From Pseudomonadota bacterium (GTDB lineage: Bacteria; Myxococcota_A; Polyangia; Polyangiales; Polyangiaceae): DNA of 17,919 bases. The notes below the pieces were generated by a model, which was not told the DNA's origin, searched no databases, and was given only the letters and a program-made list of their open reading frames with translations. Position numbers and translations under genes: made by a program. Position 1 is the stretch's first letter; every line of letters starts with the position of its first letter. Positions 14,659 through 17,919 of the stretch are shown piece after piece. Location of the stretch: assembly GCA_023402175.1 (NCBI GenBank), contig JAEXCN010000537.1:1-17919 (forward strand). Direction: 5' to 3'.

Positions 14659-16044
14659 ATGGAACGTGCCCGGCCCGTCCGACGTCCACCAGAGGGCGCC
14701 GCATCGCCGAACCTTCGCTCGGATGGCGGGAGGACCGTCGTGAGCGCCGTCGGCGTGCTTGCAGGCTTGGTCCTCTGGGCCTCGCCGCTCGGAGGCGAGC
14801 CCGAGGTGGACGAGCGCGCTCCGGATGCTGCGCCTGCATCGCGCGAGAGCTCGGACGACCAGCCGATCCCGATCCGCGTCGTGCGCCTCGAAGGCAACCG
14901 GCGCACGCGCTCGAACACGTTGCTCGAGCTCCTGCCGCGGCAGCCTCCGACGAGCTATCGACGGTCAGAGCTCGTGGAGCTCGAGCGACGCATCAACAAC
15001 CTCGGGATTTTCGACGTCGTGGCGGTGCGCGTCGACGGAGACGAGCTCGTCATCGCGGTACGCGAGAAGTTCACGCTCACGCCGTCGATCGAATTCGCCA
15101 CTGGCCGCTCGCTCGAGGACACCGAGGGTTCGATCGGAGCGACGGAGTACAACTTCCTCGGGCGCGCCTCCGAGCTCGGCATCGTCGTCGGGCGAGAGCA
15201 GCGCGGGCCCGTGGCGTGGGCGTGGTACTCGGAGCACGCGCTCCATCCGCGCCACTGGGCGTTCGTCGTGGCAGCGGGGATCGATCGGGCAAGCCTTCGC
15301 TTCGGAGCCGATCCGGAGCGACCGGACGCAAGCTGGTACCGCGATCGCGGCACCGTCGAGGTGGGGTGGCGAACACCGTACGGGTACGGCCGCCTGCCGC
15401 TCCGCTACGAGGTCGGCGCCTTCTACGGCCGCGAGCTCATCGAGCGCGAGGCAGGGACCTTCGCGCCACCCGACGGACACAACGTCGGTACGTGGATGGC
15501 GTTCACGTGGGATCGCTACACGTGGCGCGATCTCGTTCCCGAAGGCTTTCGCGTGCGGCTCCTCGCACGTCCCGGATGGTACCTGCCCGAAGGCACGGCT
15601 CGTCTCACGATCAATCCGTCACTGCTCGCCGCCCTCCCGCTCGGGAAGCTCACAGTCCTGACGACGCGGACCGCGTACGAGCTCGTGAGCGAGGGCAACG
15701 TGAATCACAGCGCGCTCATCGGCAGCCACGGCGGCGTTCGCGGGCTCGCCGACGCGTTCTACCGGAACCGACAGCAGGTCTTCTCGAACGTCGAGCTCCG
15801 GCATGCACTGAAGTTCGCCGACCGTTGGGCGCTGCAGCTGGTCGCCTTCGCGGACGGCGCCGCATTCGAGCCGATGGACATGCGCGGCCGCGCGACGTCA
15901 TGGAAAGCAGCGATCGGATCGGGAGCCGGCGTGAGGCTCATTCCGACGTTCCTTACGCAGCTGCTCGTCCGCGCCGACCTCGCGCGGCTCTACGTCCCCG
16001 AGCAGGGCTGGTTCCTGCAGGTCGGCGTCACGCAATACTTCTGA
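14659..16044 (+). CDS. Omp85/BamA-like outer-membrane beta-barrel protein with one POTRA domain
   Basis: The product has an N-terminal hydrophobic export segment (VVSAVGVLAGLVLWASPLGG) and a charged linker. One POTRA domain follows at about residues 70-137 (IPIRVVRLEGNRRTRSNTLLELL ... LERRINNLGIFDVVAVRVDGDELVIAVREK). The rest is amphipathic beta-strands ending in VGVTQYF, with the terminal Phe typical of BAM substrates. BamA normally has five POTRA domains, so this is a short member of the superfamily, perhaps for protein or lipid transport. The start is uncertain. ATG at 14641 or 14659 gives a long Arg-rich n-region without a good ribosome-binding site. GTG at 14740 has an excellent GGAGG site but leaves a signal sequence with no basic residue. 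Confidence 0.88.
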   Translation: MERARPVRRPPEGAASPNLRSDGGRTVVSAVGVLAGLVLWASPLGGEPEVDERAPDAAPASRESSDDQPIPIRVVRLEGNRRTRSNTLLELLPRQPPTSYRRSELVELERRINNLGIFDVVAVRVDGDELVIAVREKFTLTPSIEFATGRSLEDTEGSIGATEYNFLGRASELGIVVGREQRGPVAWAWYSEHALHPRHWAFVVAAGIDRASLRFGADPERPDASWYRDRGTVEVGWRTPYGYGRLPLRYEVGAFYGRELIEREAGTFAPPDGHNVGTWMAFTWDRYTWRDLVPEGFRVRLLARPGWYLPEGTARLTINPSLLAALPLGKLTVLTTRTAYELVSEGNVNHSALIGSHGGVRGLADAFYRNRQQVFSNVELRHALKFADRWALQLVAFADGAAFEPMDMRGRATSWKAAIGSGAGVRLIPTFLTQLLVRADLARLYVPEQGWFLQVGVTQYF

Positions 16045-16084
16045 GCCGCCGACGGCACGTCCGAGCGATCGAGCGAAGTCATCG

Positions 16085-16972
16085 TCATCCTCCGCGGCGC
16101 TTCGCACGAATCGCGCTCGGCGTCTCGCCGGTCACCTTCTTCACGAGGGTGCTGAAGCTCGACAGCGACGGAGACCCGACGTCGAACGCGATGCGTGTGA
16201 GCAGCTCGTCGGTGCCCTCGAGGAGCGTGACCGCGCGCGCGACACGGACCCGCGCCACCTCGCCCGCGAACGACGTGCCGAGCTCGGAGAGCCGCCGCTG
16301 CAGCGTCCGCGAAGAGAGCCCGAGCAAACGCGCGACCGCGCCCTCGTCGGGCTGCGGGAGCGCGGCGTCGACCGCCGCTCGCAGCTGGCGTAGGAGCGAC
16401 GGGACGCTCGACGCTGCGTCGCGAAGCTCGTCGAGCTCCTGCGCGAGGTCGGCCGCATCGGTCACGTCGAGCCACGCGAGCGCATCGCCGAGCGTTTCGA
16501 AGGCCTCGACCGGATACGGCGCCGCCACGACGTCGAAGAACCCGCCGGCGACGGCGCCGGAGAGTCCTTGCCCGCGGACGATCGCGAGCCTGGTCGCGGA
16601 GCGCTGGAGCGCGCCTCGGTTGTCGCGAATGAAACTAGCCAGCCGATCGAAGAGCTGCGTGGGAGCCCCTTCGAGCGCCCGTGCGTCGACCAGCGTCGGA
16701 TGGGGGGGCAGCCGCGCGACGGACGAATTGATCAGCGCGACGAGGTCGTCGATGTCCGCACCGCTGGGCGCGCCCCAGAGCACGTAGCCGGTGAGGTCTT
16801 CCGTCGTCTGGAAGTAGAAGAACGAGCGACCTTGGACGTAGGCGCCCCGCGGTGACGCGACAAACGCGCTCGTCGTTGGCCTCGAGACGAGACGCTTCCG
16901 CACGAGACCAGGGCGCTCCACGTCGACAACTATCGACGAAGTCCTGCCGGAGAAGACGAGAAAAATGGGCAC
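16085..16972 (-). CDS. AraC-family transcriptional regulator with STAS-like N-terminal domain
   Basis: The C-terminal part (about residues 195-290 of 295) is a double helix-turn-helix of the AraC/XylS type: VARLLGLSSRTLQRRLSELGTSF (213-235), then LLEGTDELLTRIAFDVGSPSLSSFSTLVKKVTGETPSAIRAKRRG. The N-terminal part is not the usual cupin. Residues about 60-170 (YVLWGAPSGADIDDLVALI ... TLVDARALEG ... FDRLASFI ... LAIVRGQGLSGAVAGGFFDVV) look like an alternating alpha/beta fold similar to STAS/SpoIIAA-like domains. That assignment is a weak inference. The start is a GTG with no good ribosome-binding site; in-frame GTGs at 16921 and 16903 are alternatives. The gene converges on the Omp85-like gene and is divergent from the FadL-like gene, which it may regulate. 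Confidence 0.88.
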   Translation of the reverse strand: MPIFLVFSGRTSSIVVDVERPGLVRKRLVSRPTTSAFVASPRGAYVQGRSFFYFQTTEDLTGYVLWGAPSGADIDDLVALINSSVARLPPHPTLVDARALEGAPTQLFDRLASFIRDNRGALQRSATRLAIVRGQGLSGAVAGGFFDVVAAPYPVEAFETLGDALAWLDVTDAADLAQELDELRDAASSVPSLLRQLRAAVDAALPQPDEGAVARLLGLSSRTLQRRLSELGTSFAGEVARVRVARAVTLLEGTDELLTRIAFDVGSPSLSSFSTLVKKVTGETPSAIRAKRRGG

Positions 16973-17001
16973 GAAGCGCGCCTACGCGAAGCGCGCCTAC
17001 G
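16972..17001. repeat. Perfect 15-bp tandem duplication at a divergent promoter
   Basis: CGAAGCGCGCCTACG occurs twice head-to-tail (16972-16986 and 16987-17001) with no mismatch. The block begins at the GTG assigned to the AraC-type gene and lies about 75 bp upstream of the FadL-like gene start. AraC-family proteins commonly bind directly repeated half-sites, so these could be operator half-sites. A simple slippage duplication is the alternative. Confidence 0.75.
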
Positions 17002-17075
17002 GGTCGACATGCGGGCCAGAGGGATTCCCGCATTGCCTGTTGCCATTGCCCGTTCTCATGCATCATGCAACCGGC

Positions 17076-17919
17076 ATGCGCCTCCCGGTCCTCGTCGCAG
17101 CCGGCCTCGCGATCACTCTCCTCGCGCAAAGCAAGGTCGCGAGCGCGCAAAACGCCGATCCGTTCTTCTTCGGTGACGAGGCCGCCCTCGGAGCGGGCGC
17201 GGTCGTCGCGTCCGGGCGCGACTCGGGCGCATTCTGGTACAACCCGGCCGGCTTCGGCGGCCTCCAGCGGGGGACGGTCAGCGCCAGCGCTTCGACGTTC
17301 GGGCTTCGCGTCCGGAAGATCCCGCGCGCGCTCCGGGTGCGAATCGGCGGCCGCGAGACTGCCTCCGATCTCTCGTCGAGCGACGTCATCAGCGTGCCGA
17401 ACGCGATCGTCGCCGCGACGAAGCTCACCGATCGCATCGCGATCGCAGGTGGGCTGCTCGTCACCTCGCGCGACGTCCGCTCGGCGCTCGTCTCGGTGCC
17501 GGAGTCGGAGCACGTCGCGGCCGACGGCACGCCCCTCGCGCTCTCGCAGCGCCTCGACATGCAATCCGACACGGCGAAGTACCACTTCGGCGGTGCCCTC
17601 GCGACGGCGCTGTCGAACGACTTGCGCCTCGGAGCCGCCGTCTACGGCACGTACGCAAAGGCTTCGCGCAGCGTGCAGTATGCACTTTTCGCACGGAGCA
17701 GCGGTCCCAACCCGACCGACGAGCGCGCCTTCATCACGCAGAGTGCCCGCGTGACCGACACCGAGGTCGGTGTGGCCGCGTCCGTCGGTCTGCAGTGGCA
17801 GGCGTCATCGCTCGTGTCGCTCGGCCTCACGATCCGCAGCCCGGAGGTGGCGCTCACCGCCTCGACGGAGGGCGGCGCGATCATCGCGCAAGCGAGCGGG
17901 GGCGGGACCGATCCCGGGA
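17076..17919 (+). CDS. FadL/OmpP1-like outer-membrane transport protein (partial, runs off the right edge)
   Basis: An open frame from ATG 17076 continues without a stop to the end of the window (281 codons visible). It begins with a good signal peptide (MRLPVLVAAGLAITLLAQSKVASA, cleavage likely before QNADPF). The mature start has the OmpP1/FadL pattern of an N-terminal plug: ALGAGAVVASGRDSGAFWYNPAGFGGLQRG (about 39-68), with the typical NPAG motif. Alternating beta-strands follow (KLTDRIAIAGGLLV, YHFGGALATALSNDLRLGAAVYGTYAKA, VGVAASVGLQWQASSLVSLGLTIRSPE). It should form an outer-membrane barrel for hydrophobic compounds. An in-frame ATG at 17058 is an alternative start; neither start has a clear ribosome-binding site. 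The divergent AraC-type gene is a candidate regulator. Confidence 0.85.
   Translation, partial: MRLPVLVAAGLAITLLAQSKVASAQNADPFFFGDEAALGAGAVVASGRDSGAFWYNPAGFGGLQRGTVSASASTFGLRVRKIPRALRVRIGGRETASDLSSSDVISVPNAIVAATKLTDRIAIAGGLLVTSRDVRSALVSVPESEHVAADGTPLALSQRLDMQSDTAKYHFGGALATALSNDLRLGAAVYGTYAKASRSVQYALFARSSGPNPTDERAFITQSARVTDTEVGVAASVGLQWQASSLVSLGLTIRSPEVALTASTEGGAIIAQASGGGTDPG

Noticed and set aside
13926..16787. A 953-codon plus-strand frame crossing thiD, the Omp85-like gene and the AraC-type gene.
   Set aside because: It runs through three genes with clear family motifs in other frames and has no domain of its own.

Overview
The window looks like chromosomal DNA of a myxobacterium (Myxococcota, most likely the Polyangiales/Sorangiineae side). 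The evidence is the very high GC content, strong GC/CG third-position bias, a Ser/Thr protein kinase fused to an extracytoplasmic sulfatase-modifying-factor-like domain, several secreted or lipoprotein enzymes, and many one-component regulators packed in both orientations. This assignment is inferred from style and gene content; no 16S or other marker gene is present.

Layout from left to right. Positions 1-342 are non-coding and rich in hairpins. A minus-strand kinase/FGE-like fusion follows (343-2478), then a minus-strand tRNA-Phe(GAA) with its own TTGACA-type promoter (2595-2714). Next come two small minus-strand genes of unknown function (2833-3276 and 3309-3530) and a 250-bp non-coding stretch with large palindromes. 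A tightly coupled minus-strand pair encodes a CPA1-type cation/proton antiporter and a TrkA/RCK-type NAD-binding regulator (6030 to 3782, ATGA overlap). Upstream of the pair are a small membrane-anchored protein (6154-6594, probably a GTG start) and a secreted metzincin-like protease whose zinc motif has lost its first histidine (6722-8209).

A plus-strand membrane-anchored protein with TPR-like helices (8382-9149) converges on a lipoprotein prolyl oligopeptidase (9234-11615). The junction between them is a 32-bp tandem repeat that runs into the peptidase stop codon. A metallo-beta-lactamase-fold hydrolase (11714-12703) is divergent from a LysR regulator (12770-13738) across a CATG-rich, palindromic 66-bp gap; this looks like a self-contained regulator/enzyme pair. 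thiD (13752-14555) is divergent from a single-POTRA Omp85-like outer-membrane protein (14659-16044). An AraC-type regulator with an unusual, STAS-like N-terminus (16085-16972) is divergent from a FadL/OmpP1-like outer-membrane protein that runs off the right edge (17076-17919).

I see no insertion sequence, phage gene, CRISPR array or defence system. The region reads as ordinary myxobacterial chromosome made of small regulator/effector modules. The points most worth a second look are pseudo-enzyme-like substitutions in two proteins (the kinase-fused FGE-like domain without its catalytic cysteines, and the QELAH metalloprotease), the CATG palindrome cluster, the two-gene RCK/antiporter unit and the short tandem repeats at gene junctions.
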